Origin: Hippopus hippopus
Taxonomy: Eukaryota > Mollusca > Bivalvia > Cardiida > Cardiidae
Direction: 5' to 3'
NCBI GenBank assembly: GCA_946811185.2
Contig: OX328101.1
Coordinates: 20,878,122 to 20,942,121, forward strand
Length of the DNA stretch: 64,000 nt
The notes beneath the pieces were generated by a model that was not told the origin of the DNA, did no database searches, and worked only from the letters and a program-made list of their open reading frames with translations. Positions 37,045 to 47,002 of this stretch are shown one piece after another. The first letter of the stretch is position 1. Every line of letters begins with the position of its first letter. Both the position numbers and the translations under genes were made by a program.

Positions 37045-37315
37045 TTTTTCTTTGTACCCCCAATTCAAAACCTAGGGGGTACACTGTACCCCTAAATATT
37101 TCTTAACTCCCAATTCAAAACCTAGGGATTACACTGTACCCCCAAATTTTTCTTTGTACCTCCAATTCAAAACCAAGGGGGTACACTGTACCCCCCCAAT
37201 TTTTCTTTGTACCTCCAATTCAAAACCAAGGGGGTACACTGTACCCCCAAATTTTTCTTTGTACCTCCAATTCAAAACCTGGTGGGTGCGCACATGTACC
37301 CCCAAATAAAACACC
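37045..37315. repeat. ~52-bp minisatellite, about five units
   Basis: Each unit contains CCAATTCAAAACC(T/A)AGGG, GGTACACTGTACCCCC and AAATTTTTCTTTGTACC. GGGGGTACACTGTACCCCC is itself a palindrome, so each unit can form a small hairpin. Confidence 0.85.
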
Positions 37316-37988
37316 CAGTGGCAATGCTGTTCTATTCAATAATATTCAACTCTTTACCACACCACAGAAATGTGAAATTGTCCTAATTGAAAGTATTTGC
37401 AGACCGCTAAAATGAGGCTTAAATAGTGGAATTTGTTTTGGAAATGGATAGAAAACATTGTGAGAAAAGGATAAAATACTGGTTACCAGCATTTTCTCCT
37501 TTTCTGACAACATTTTTAAAAGCTTTGTTTCTAAGGGTCGTCAAACCTCGGCATTGTCTGCTAAAGGGTCAAAATTGCTAAAATTATGATTTTTGTCTTC
37601 AAAAAGGTAGAAAACGTGGGAAAAGGAGAAATTGCTGCATACCAGCATTTTCACATTTTTTCACAAAGTTTTCCAGGTTCCCAAGTTTTAACAGTTTATT
37701 TGAACCTTGAGAAGATTCCTTTAAAATCATTGTTGATAAATGCTAGTAACCAGCAATTTGTCCTGTTCCCATATGTTTCCTACCCAAAAATAAGTTTCAA
37801 TTTTTGATTTACATTTACTGTATTGTCTGCAAACACAATTCAATTTGGACAGATCTAAAATTTCGTTACGTGGTAAAGAGATAAGAAAAAAAATGAACAA
37901 AACAGGAAGTTGTTAAGTATTATTCTTAGAATGGTAACTCTATCCTTTTCTAATAAAGGAATTTAAGCTGTCCTTCTATTCAATAGTG

Positions 37989-38222
37989 TTTAACTCTTTA
38001 CCGAACGATCCTGACTTTTTACAACCCTGAGAAAAAAAGCCTTTGAAAACATTGCGGGAAAAGGAGAAAATGCTGGTAACCAGCATGTTCTCCTTTTTCC
38101 ACAATGTTTTCTACCTTTCTAGAAAAAAAAAAAATAATAATTTTCGAGTCACTTTTATTTTGTCGTCTACAAATGCTTTCAATTTGGACATGTCTAAATT
38201 TTGTCGTTTGGTAAAGAGTTAA
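37989..38222 (-). repeat. MITE-A, full-length copy
   Basis: Its termini are TTTAACTCTTTACCGAACGA and TTTTGTCGTTTGGTAAAGAG. The hairpin is intact apart from CAGCATGTTCTCC. Confidence 0.8.
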
Positions 38223-38314
38223 CAAATGTAGAATCTCCAAACTGATAGTATTTGCAGACGACAAATCAAATAGTTGTCAGTTGTCAAGGAGGTATAATAA
38301 TCACAAAGGGCAGG

Positions 38315-38660
38315 TAGTGCAACAAACATGTTTACCAAGTCTCAAGTCATTGTGACTTGAGACTTCAAAGTTCCGTTCGGGACAAGCAAGAAATACTGTA
38401 AAAATGAAGATCAAAGTGGAATTACTCAAAATCTGCGCTAGGCAGAGTTATTGTTCTTGCGCACTGTACTCGGTAATATTGCAACAAACATGCATACCAA
38501 GTTTGAAGTCGTTCTGACTTGAGATGACAAAGTTATATTCCGGACAAGCACTAAATGCTGAAAAAATGACGATCAAAGGGAAATAACTCAGACAGCACAA
38601 GGTTGAGTTACAATTCTTGTGCACTGCACTTCTACATATTGCAACAAATAAGCATACCAT
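38315..38660. repeat. Tandem repeat of ~160-bp units
   Basis: GCAACAAACATG...ACCAAGT recurs at about 38319, 38482 and 38641, followed each time by GACTTGAGA..CAAAGTT and GGACAAGCA. Two full units and a partial third are present. No coding frame persists across units. Confidence 0.7.
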
Positions 38661-39839
38661 ATTTCATGTAGATCAGTATTGTGAATGGACAGTCTGGTTT
38701 CTAAGGTTGCAAGCGTAGGATAACCAGACCATTCTGAAAATGTATACGTAATGGCTTCTCCACTAGGGTCATAACCCTTAAACAACTCTACATGCTTTGT
38801 CCCACACTGCTTCACACGCTTCACCTCGCTAACATTAAACTACCAACGGCAGATTACTTTTTAGAAGGTGATGACGTCATCATCACCTTCTTATGCCAAC
38901 CGACAGACTTTTCCCCTAAGATGACGTATTACACCTCAGCTTCAAGAAAAATAGGTCCTCATAGATCAATGAACAGACGCGCCATTTACACAAACAATGA
39001 ATTTCACAGTTAATGTCGAAGAATTCGCTCTAAATTTGAAATTTTGTCTCGTTCCGCAGCTTTGACATGACCTAGTTTACAAAGCACGTCGCAGATGAAT
39101 CAGTTAAAGAAACACCCCAAAAAACCCAAAACCACTCGTAAATTACCCAAAACCACTGTCATTACACCTCAAACAACTTTTCTAACGTCTATAACTGCAC
39201 GCGAAACGCTTAGATAAACGATTTTATGTAAATCAGCCATGAATTATTGCTATCAATTTTAGTATTTTAGGTCTTTGATTCACTTTAGTTCGAAGTTTTT
39301 GTACTTTGATTAATTGTAGTTGCGTACGCATACTGCTGGGATAGAAACCGAAAGTAGAGAACGATTGTTATCAATAAAGTTAAAAATTGACATTTATGCT
39401 GGTTATTACTGTTGTCCGGACCCTAAGACAGTGGCGGCAAGGATATTTCATTCCCTCCGTATACAGTAAATATAACCTGAAATTTGAAACGCTTGGTAAA
39501 ATACAGCAATTTCGACCGTACATTGACAGCTGGGTGGAGAACGAGGAATACCTAGTCTAAGTTCTAGAATGGTTTTCTGTTGCAAATAGCATCGATGATG
39601 ATGATAAAAAAAAACCCAGCTTATTCTTTTTTTATCTCCATGTGGATCTAAGACTTACAGCCTGCTCTGTAATTTTAATGCACCTTAAAAGGTTAATGAT
39701 AAGACTTTCGACCCAGTATTTAAAATAACCTCCAAACCGAAACCTTCATCATGGCAGAACGATTTATGTTTCATTTTAAGATGCTAAGTGAAAATGAAAC
39801 TGTAACCCAGTAGTTGATAGAATCAATGTTGCTAAGTGA

Positions 39840-40180
39840 ATCATGTGAGTTTGGGACATTTTTAGATGTGTTGAGTGATATTTTTGTCAGTGGGTAACGG
39901 AACATTGTTATTCAGAGAACTTTATTGTTAGAAGAGGAATTAACTTTGAAAAAGGCATTTGATGTGACTGTTAGTATGGAATTGGTGGAGATTGAAGTGT
40001 CAAAAACTAAGGGCCCATGATAGAGTGTTCACACAGTAGTTTAGGGGTGGTAAAACTAATCATGACGGTCAGAATTGTTTCTACAAGAATGCCAAGTGTC
40101 ATAGCTGTAAAGGTCAGGTCATATAAGCAAGATGTCTCCAAAAAAGGCTATAAAAAGACCAACAGAAAATCACAGCCTAT
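39840..40180 (+). pseudogene. Ty3/Gypsy-like Gag remnant with a zinc knuckle
   Basis: Read in one frame, the stretch 39868-40000 gives a Gag C-terminal pattern (LSDIFVSG, then a stop, then IQRTLLLEEELTLKKAFDV and SMELVE). It is followed at about 40058-40125 by HDGQNCFYKNAKCHSCKGQ, a decayed CCHC zinc-knuckle region. This order is typical of Gag polyproteins of Ty3/Gypsy retrotransposons. In-frame stops and the lack of pol nearby show it is dead. Confidence 0.55.
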
Positions 40181-41249
40181 GGCCAAACGGGACAAGAGAA
40201 ATAAAAGAATGTCCAAAATTCGCATACTGAATGAACATCAAACTTTTGGCGTCTGAAAATTACAATGAGGGCGAATGGCCAATTTTCACACTTGGATCAC
40301 CGTCAAAATTTTGGAAACCAAGACCTGTATGGGTTGCATCACCGTCAAAATTTTGGAAACCAAGACCTGTATGGATTGCACTAGAGAGCAAAATTAAAAC
40401 AGAAAGACTAGTTGATTGTGGAAAAAGTCCAAACTTTGAATAGGCAACTCTAAAATTGTCCTGTACAAGCTTATCTTCGTTGACTCTAGCTGAGTGGTTG
40501 AAGGGCTCTTTGCGTAAACTAAGTAGTAAATTGAAAGTTGTCAAAGTTGATAGAGACGGTAATATCAGTGTATCGACCAGCCCTGTGAAAGGTTGCAAGT
40601 TCTTTAAAAAACTGAACTAGAAGGTTTGACTGGTATATTAAGATTTATGAAAGTATTCTTGTAAGTTGTGTCATGACAAGTCTTAAATTTCCTGAAACTG
40701 AGGTTTAAATACCACGAGAAAGTTGAGACATTGTTGCAAAAGGAGAAAATGGGGGTTGCAAGCGTTTTCCTGTCTCAACTTATGTTCTAACCCTTTGATG
40801 GCTTTTGCCACAAGTAAAGCCAAACTTCAGGACACAAGTCTTATTACTTAAATTTCGTTGAAACTGGGTTTTTCTTACCATGGGAAAGTAGAAAACATTG
40901 TGGCAATAGGAGAGAATGCTGGTAGTAAGCTTTTCTCCTTTTGACAAAATATTTTCATTACTTTTGAACATTATTTACATCCTTTAAGGCATTATCTATA
41001 TTTGTCTGCTGCAAATGCTTTCAATATGATAGTAAGAAATTATCTTACCTGGTAAACAGAATGATTTTCAGCAAAAAATTCTGTCCAGGATGTTGGAAAT
41101 AATAGTGCTTGGAAAATTTAAGAAAAAAGATAACAAAAATGTGCTAAGTAAAACCATTATTCAACCAAGTAATGTGTTCTCTTTCCATAATATTTTTTTT
41201 TTATCCAAAAAGTGTATGAATAGAGCTGGGGAAACAATAAACATGTTTA

Positions 41250-41474
41250 ACCCATTACCACACAATCCCTACTTTTGACGCCCCTGAGAAAGAAGCCTTT
41301 GGAAAACATTGTGGGAAAAGGAGAAAATGCTGGTAACCAGCATTTTCTCCTTTTCCCACTGTGTTTTCTACTCTTCCCAAACCAAATTTTAATTTTTCAG
41401 TCACCTTTATTTTGTCGTCTGCAAATGCTTTCAATTTGGACCAGTCTAAAATTTTCTCGTGTGGTAAAGAGTTA
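41250..41474 (-). repeat. MITE-A, full-length copy
   Basis: Its termini are TTTAACCCATTACCACACAA and TTTTCTCGTGTGGTAAAGAG; the hairpin is intact. Confidence 0.8.
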
Positions 41475-41830
41475 ACTCTTTACCACACAGTCCTGAGTTT
41501 AAAAGACCCTGTAGAGGAAGGCTTTTGAAAACATTGTGGGAAAAAGAAAGAATTGTTGGTAACCAGCATTTTCTTCTTTTCCCACATTGTTTTCAAAAAT
41601 CTTAACTCTTCACCAAACAATCCCTGGTTTTTATGACCCTGAGATAGAAGCCTTTTGAAAACATTGCGGGAAAAGGAGAAAATGCTGGTAACCAGCATTT
41701 TTTCCTTTTCCCACAATGTTTTCTACCCTGCTAGAAACAAATTTCATTTTTTGAGTTACGTTTAATTTGTCGTCTGCAAGTGCTTTCAATTTGGGCCAGT
41801 CTAAAATTTTGTGGTTTGGTAAAGAGTGAA
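41474..41830 (-). repeat. Two head-to-tail MITE-A copies (first truncated)
   Basis: The first copy (41474-41605) starts AACTCTTTACCACACAGTCC and stops just after its hairpin. The second (41604-41830) is complete, from TTAACTCTTCACCAAACAAT to TTTTGTGGTTTGGTAAAGAG. Together with 41250-41474, three copies lie directly adjacent, which suggests insertion into each other's TTAA-like ends. Confidence 0.75.
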
Positions 41831-42863
41831 AGACGGATACTGTCATTTGTGCCCCATTTTATTTATCATCTGCAAATGCTTTCAATATGGACTGGTCTTA
41901 AACTTTGATGTGTTGCAAAGATTTAACTAGTTGTTTATAAGCATAAGGATATTGATTAAAAAGGTAGAAAGTATTATATAATTTCATGTATTGACATGGT
42001 TTTCTGTTTAATTAAACTGTTAAATTATTGAAATATTATTATTTCCTTGTATAACTCGGCTCAGATCCTGTTTTTAATGTCTGTCTAAACTTCTCAAAGT
42101 CTGACTACTTCTCCCCATAGTTTCTCCTCAAATTCTGAGAGTTTGTAGAGGCCTGAGTCTTAAAACCTGACAATACAGTTAGAATTTAAGGAGATTTCAA
42201 AGTCATGTTTAACCCTGTATTTGATACAGCAGATTATCTGTTACCAGCAGCGGAAGATGTGTTCATGAAACTAGATTGGGGACAAAACTTTAAAGAAATT
42301 GACATGTGTACTAACATGTATGATTAAATGAGCAGTCGCACGAATATGTGACAAATTCACAATATATGGGTCATTACTGATACTATATAAGTGGAAATTA
42401 CTGTGATGTGGAAATTTTTATGATTTTGCGAATTTGAAAAATTTGCAAAATTTTTTGTTTGTGTGTTTTAACACAAATATACCAACAAATAATAAGTGTT
42501 TTTGAATTCGCAAACATTTCCTTAATCAGTAATTCACAGTTTTTTTTGACACGTGTATATTATGTCATAGGCCAGATCGGAATCTAGGCAGATTCGGAAT
42601 CTGCCCAGGCAGATCTGGAATTGCCTAGACCAAATTAGAATTGTAATTTTGTGTAGACCAAAATAGATTCTTTTCCAAATTTTTTTAATTATATTAATCC
42701 ACATGTGTTTACAACTGAGATGTATTTTTAATTAAAGCAATTTATTTGTTTTTCCCACAATTGCTCTGTTTTCCATATTGCATTTTTTTTTTTTCTAAAG
42801 TGAAAAATATTCAAAATTTAACCTTATTCAGAATTTCTGATTAAAATTTCTTTTATGTTGAGG

Positions 42864-42959
42864 TTTAACTCTTTACCACACAATCCCGACTTTTAACGAT
42901 CCTGAGAAAGAAGCCTATAGAAAACATTGTGGGAAAAGGAGAAAATGCTGGTAACCAGC
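42864..42959 (-). repeat. Left half of the MITE-A copy that received the Polinton
   Basis: The sequence runs from TTTAACTCTTTACCACACAA through GTGGGAAAAGGAGAAAATGC to TGGTAACCAGC, the exact centre of the palindrome. The right half resumes at 62953. Confidence 0.9.
42954..42959. repeat. Left 6-bp target-site duplication (ACCAGC)
   Basis: ACCAGC precedes the element end AGTAGTATTT and recurs right after the other end at 62953-62958. Six base pairs is the standard Polinton/Maverick duplication length. Confidence 0.93.
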
Positions 42960-43339
42960 AGTAGTATTTATGGCACTATGCCGGTCAAATTGCCTTTGTC
43001 TTTGACAGTTCAGACTATTGTTAGAGGCCTTTGTCTGTTGGAGGTCAGACTGCCTGTGGCAGTATGACGTAATCTTGTATAACTTTGTCTGGCTTTCGTT
43101 GCCTCCCACCTGCCGAGGCTAGATGACAACTCCTAGCGTGTTTAGGCGCGTTTTGACCGATCAGACCGGCGCCCGATTGTATAGAACCGTCTGCAAAAAT
43201 TCAGACAAAGCATTCGCCATTAAAAATGCATGAGACCTTTCTCTCAAAGAGGTCGCTCTACTAAAAATGCTTTTGTCTGTAAACGCTTTTACCCCCCTTA
43301 CCATTCAAAGTCTAGTTTTTGTATTCACTTTAATGAATA

Positions 43340-43600
43340 AAATCGTATGGTGTTTAACGCCGTTTTCAATATTTTTGTTGCACTTAGGTCGCTGCGGTAA
43401 TTGCACCTATCCATGCTTTCCAGCAGTATCTTTTACCAGGGCATCATTTTCTTTCCAAGTCACTGACTGCTGTCTCACATAACCATTATTATGGTCAGCT
43501 GTGGTAGAGAAATAAATGCTGTCACAATGACTATTTTCAATCCTCGACCTAGCCAGGGATCGAAGCCACGACCCATCCCAAGTCCTGCACACTAGCTATT
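43340..43600 (-). mobile_element. SINE embedded in the left TIR
   Basis: On the minus strand it carries a degenerate tRNA-like head (TGTGCAGGACTTGGGATGGG, TTCGATCCCTGGC), a middle matching the family 2 SINE and the tail GAAAACGGCGTTAAACACCA. The same SINE is at the mirrored place in the right TIR. Confidence 0.8.
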
Positions 43601-43813
43601 TAGGAACTCAGCTTTTAGGTCCTCGCTTCTACTTACTAAGATCCTCCAAATAGCGGTGGCATAATATAAAATTCCCTGTTAGTTTGATCATTCCCTCTCT
43701 CACAAATTCAACTAGCTGATTTTTTTTATAATTCATGAGACCTTTCGATACTCTCCTGACAGAGTCGGATATCAAAATGATTTAATGTTTGAGAAATGTC
43801 GACACTCTTCCAC

Positions 43814-44302
43814 GTGATGTCTGGCGCGATTGTATAATATCGTCTGCAAAAATTCAGACAAAGCATTCGCCTCTCATTAAAAATGCATGAGAAAATGTCG
43901 ATATTCTTACAAAATAGGTCGCTTTTCGCTGATTAAAATGCGTGATGTCTGGCGCGATTGTATAATATCGTCTGCAAAAATTCAGACAAAGCATTCGCCT
44001 CTCATTAAAAATGCATGAGAAAATGTCGATATTCTTACAAAATAGGTCGCTTTCCGCTGATTAAAATGAGAAAATGTCGATATTCTTACAAAATAGGTCG
44101 CTTTCCGCTGATTAAAATGCGTGATGTCTGGCGCGATTGTATAATATCGTCTGCAAAAATTCAGACAAAGCATTCGCCTGTCATTAAAAATGCATGAGAA
44201 AATGTCGATATTCTTACAAAATATGTCGCTTTCCGCTGATTAAAATGCGTGATGTCTGGCGCGATTGTATAGAATCGTCTGCAGAAATTCAGACAAAGCA
44301 TT
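43814..44302 (+). repeat. 128-bp tandem repeats in the left TIR
   Basis: GTGATGTCTGGCGCGATTGT starts at 43814, 43942, 44121 and 44249 (spacings 128, 179, 128). The 179-bp unit carries an extra 51-bp copy of GAGAAAATGTCGATATTCTT and what follows. Each unit contains CAGACAAAGCATTCGCCT. The repeats create small open frames that are not genes. Confidence 0.9.
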
Positions 44303-44364
44303 CGCCTCTCAATAAAAAAGCATGGAATTTGTAAACACTTTATCAAATGCTTTTGTCTGTTAAC

Positions 44365-44374
44365 TATATAAAAG
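44365..44374 (+). promoter_or_regulatory. TATA box upstream of the left-end ORF
   Basis: TATATAAAAG lies just inside the TIR and about 80 bp upstream of the ATG at 44447. It is a close match to the metazoan TATA consensus, placed between the repeat array and the first gene. Confidence 0.6.
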
Positions 44375-44446
44375 GCAAACGTTTTGTAGATGAATGTACA
44401 TTTTCGGAGGAATGTGAGAGTCTGTTATGTGATAGTTATTTTTAAA

Positions 44447-44738
44447 ATGAACATTTTAATATCAGATCATACTTATGAAAAGCATTTGTATAACGTATCC
44501 TATACAGGAGTTTCTTTTTTTTTTCAGTAAAACTGTCTTGCTTAATGCAGTTCAACTGTGTTTGGATTCTCCTGACAGGCAATATACTGTTGGAAGAAGA
44601 GTATATTTTCTAAAGCAATTTAGTTTTTACATAGGGGTTCTAGGTATCAATAAACAATTAAGTAATAAAGTAAAAGTTGTGTGCGTTAGAAATGGCGCAA
44701 AGTTTATTGTTGTAACAGCGTTTCCAGATCATTGATGT
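44447..44738 (+). pseudogene. Small TIR-proximal ORF, possible BECR/DUF4258-like fold, frameshifted
   Basis: Two overlapping reading frames meet in a T10 run at 44515-44524. The upstream frame begins at ATG 44447 and stops at 44528; the downstream frame is open from 44475 to 44738. The upstream part has a His-x3-Lys-His motif (HTYEKH). The downstream part ends KVVCVRNGAKFIVVTAFP. An N-terminal His/basic helix plus a C-terminal Val-Val-Thr-Ala-Phe-Pro strand is reminiscent of BECR-type RNases and DUF4258 proteins. That is pattern recognition only, and function is unproven. One T fewer in the run would unite the frames. I cannot tell whether the shift is mutation, sequencing error or regulation. 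Its own TATA box lies upstream. Confidence 0.35.
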
Positions 44739-45134
44739 TGGAACCTCGATTATAGAAAGGTAAGTCCGTTTTACTTCACTTGTTTGTAAACGCTTATAAC
44801 TCGTTACCATACAAACCCTGGTTTTTACGGTAGTGAGATAAAAGACTTTGAAAATTTAACGAGAATGGGGAGAAAATGAAAGCGTACAGGGGAAAAGAAG
44901 AAAGTTCTCAATGTGCACAATGAAAATCTGCAGTAAATATGATAGTAAAATATGAATCGACCTACCTTTAAAGCGTTGTAATCTATCCCTTTTTACAATA
45001 TAAAAACATATACACAGTTTTCCCGACACACACTCACACAAACACACATAAACACTATTTTAACGAATTATGGGATTTTCTTTTTACATACATACATGTA
45101 TTTACACAATTCCACATTTTGATCTACACTTGAA

Positions 45135-45773
45135 TTATTGTATATTTGATCCCGTGATTGAAACCACGGGCATTCCGTTTGATCTATTTGTGGCAAATAA
45201 GTTTGCAGCAGCCAAGAGACATGCGGTTGTTGTAAACCAAAAATTGTTATGTCCATTCCCAATTGGCAATATTGCATGTCCCATCTCGTGGATAATTGTT
45301 CCGGCACACTGTCTTTTTGAGTTCATATTACCACAAAAAATGTGTATTTCATTAAATTCAGGACCAGCATACTTTGTGAAGCCATTATCATTCGAAATTT
45401 TTTCAGGGTGTAAATAAATGTGTAATTGTTTTTTATCTGTACTTCTTCTATGTAGACAGAACATTAATTGAGCTATAAGTTCTTTACTATATTTTACAAA
45501 CGCATCATAGGAGTTCAGTTCATTTAAAGCATCGAAAAAAGAATTAACCCTACAGATCATTACTTGGCATCGTTCATCAGTGAACGTGGGTGGTTGGTAC
45601 GTGATGTCTTCTTTCACCCATTGTGACCCTGAAAAGTGAAATAAAGAGACTCGTATCTCTTTGCACGTGAATGGTCCTATCCCTGTTGTTAAAAGAAAAT
45701 GTAAAGCTTCTATAAGGTTAATGTCTATCGTATGAAACATAACTATAATCTCCAGCAAATTGAGAATATCCAT
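45135..45773 (-). CDS. HExxH metalloprotease-like protein (SprT/WLM-type zincin)
   Basis: The protein has 212 residues. Residues 158-180 contain AGTIIHEMGHAILPIGNGH followed by NNFW: His162, Glu163 and His166 form an HExxH zinc site. His175 in the GxGHxxFW context is a likely third ligand, as in SprT/WLM-like zincins. The hydrophobic segment 181-193 follows directly. The N-terminal ~110 residues show no recognised domain. It is the only leftward gene in the left half and converges on the small ORF at 44447. Polintons normally carry an adenain-like cysteine protease for capsid maturation; none is found here, so this enzyme may fill that role or act on the host. The catalytic call is strong, the biological role inferred. 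Confidence 0.65.
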   Translation of the reverse strand: MDILNLLEIIVMFHTIDINLIEALHFLLTTGIGPFTCKEIRVSLFHFSGSQWVKEDITYQPPTFTDERCQVMICRVNSFFDALNELNSYDAFVKYSKELIAQLMFCLHRRSTDKKQLHIYLHPEKISNDNGFTKYAGPEFNEIHIFCGNMNSKRQCAGTIIHEMGHAILPIGNGHNNFWFTTTACLLAAANLFATNRSNGMPVVSITGSNIQ

Positions 45774-46120
45774 CCTTCAGTTTCAGTAAAAAGAAGAGGT
45801 GCCTAAAAATTGAAATAATTATGCTGAAACAAAATTCGTCAGTTTTTCTTTTCAAAATCCTCGATTTAACAATGTGCTACTTTTGTGCAATCAGACACTG
45901 TTTGATATTAAATCTAAAGTGACTTTTCCGTTTTGAAAAATTTAAAACATTTGCAGAAAAACACCTGGCTTTTAATTTTTGCATATATATGTACGTGTAA
46001 GTCTAATTTGTAACAATTGTTTACCTAATGTTACAAATTGCAATCAAGTTTTGAGTGATAAAATCTTTTTGAATTTACGCCGAACGTCGATTTTCAACTT
46101 TTATCTCTATATGAGATAAT
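45774..46120. other. Intergenic stretch between metalloprotease and polymerase
   Basis: It is AT-rich with no open frame of note. A pyrimidine-rich tract upstream of the protease ATG (minus strand, about 45780-45800) is the only visible signal. Confidence 0.5.
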
Positions 46121-46732
46121 TTGTCAGATAAAATGTCATTGAGCATGTTCTTATCATCTATGATCAAATTCAAATATGAATTTCATTTAAAATGCGAGAA
46201 AAATATCCATTTTTTGACTAAAGAAATTACTTTAGCGGATGCTTTTTACCCCGATTTCATATATTGCATTCCATACAAGTGTTGCTGTATGTCATTTTAA
46301 ATAAAAAAAAAAAAATCGAATTAGGTATAGAGGTATTAGAGATCACTTGTCAGATAAAATGTCATTTAGCATGTTCTTATCATCTGTGATCAAATTTGAA
46401 AGTGAATTTCGTTTAAAACGCGATAAATCCATTTTCTGACTAAAGAAATGACTTCAGCGGATGTCTTTTACCCCGATTTCATATATTACATTACATACTA
46501 CTGTCGCTATATTTCATTTTAAATCAAGAAATAAAAATTTTCAAATTAGGTATAAAGGTATTGGAGATAACTTGTTAGATAAAATGTCATTGAGCCTGTT
46601 CTTATCATCTATGATCAAATTCGAAAGTGAATTTCATTTAAAACACGATAAAATCCATTTTCTGACTAAAGAAATGACTTCAGCGGATGCCTTTTACGTC
46701 GATTTCATATATTGTATGCCTGTATTAAATTA

Positions 46733-46735
<3 letters not shown>
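46121..46735 (+). repeat. Three ~225-bp tandem repeats upstream of polymerase
   Basis: TTGTCAGATAAAATGTCATT (or TTGTTAGATA) starts at 46121, 46347 and 46572, spacings 226 and 225. Within each unit, ATGATCAAATTC, TTTTCTGACTAAAGAAAT and CAGCGGATGC recur. One frame in units 1 and 3 encodes similar peptides (FLSSMIKF, SADAFY), but stops break it in unit 2. The repeats may be a decayed duplicated exon or a control region. Confidence 0.8.
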
Positions 46736-46860
<125 letters not shown>

Positions 46861-46942
46861 CAGATGCTACAGAAAATGAGATTACAGAACGATGATGGCA
46901 TATCTAAAAATAGCTCTTTCTCGAAACGAGGCTAATGGAGAG

Positions 46943-46950
46943 TATATAAG
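46943..46950 (+). promoter_or_regulatory. TATA box of DNA polymerase B
   Basis: TATATAAG lies about 55 bp upstream of the ATG at 47003. This spacing would place transcription start near 46975 and leave a short leader. Confidence 0.6.
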
Positions 46951-47002
46951 AAGACACACTAGCTAACATACCTATTCTGTTTTCAGATTTCAATCGAGCA
47001 AC

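Larger units (their letters stand above)
34700..39840. other. AT-rich host non-coding DNA, no gene seen
   Basis: The stretch 35200-36770 is AT-rich and largely free of recognisable repeats; I see no exon in it. Degraded MITE-A copies lie near 35000-35205, 37348-37575 and 37580-37885. From 38665 to 39840 I see nothing beyond short AT-rich sequence. Confidence 0.6.
40180..42863. other. Host non-coding DNA with MITE-A cluster
   Basis: A 37-bp sequence (TCACCGTCAAAATTTTGGAA onward) is tandemly duplicated at 40298-40372. Degraded MITE-A-like palindromes lie at 40715-40790 and 40890-40955, and three clear copies lie at 41250-41830. The rest to 42863 is AT-rich without genes. CTAGGCAGATT-type inverted motifs occur at 42575-42665. 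Confidence 0.6.
42960..44302 (+). repeat. Left terminal inverted repeat of the Polinton
   Basis: It matches the reverse complement of 61766-62952. Differences are a 24-bp stretch missing near the tip (after GTCAAATTGCC) and one more 128-bp unit plus a 51-bp duplication in the inner repeat array. It contains a reverse-strand SINE at about 43340-43600. Confidence 0.92.

Noticed and set aside
43982..44346. Short repeated peptides such as KCRYSYKIGRFPLIKM
   Set aside because: They derive from the 128-bp TIR tandem repeats on both strands.
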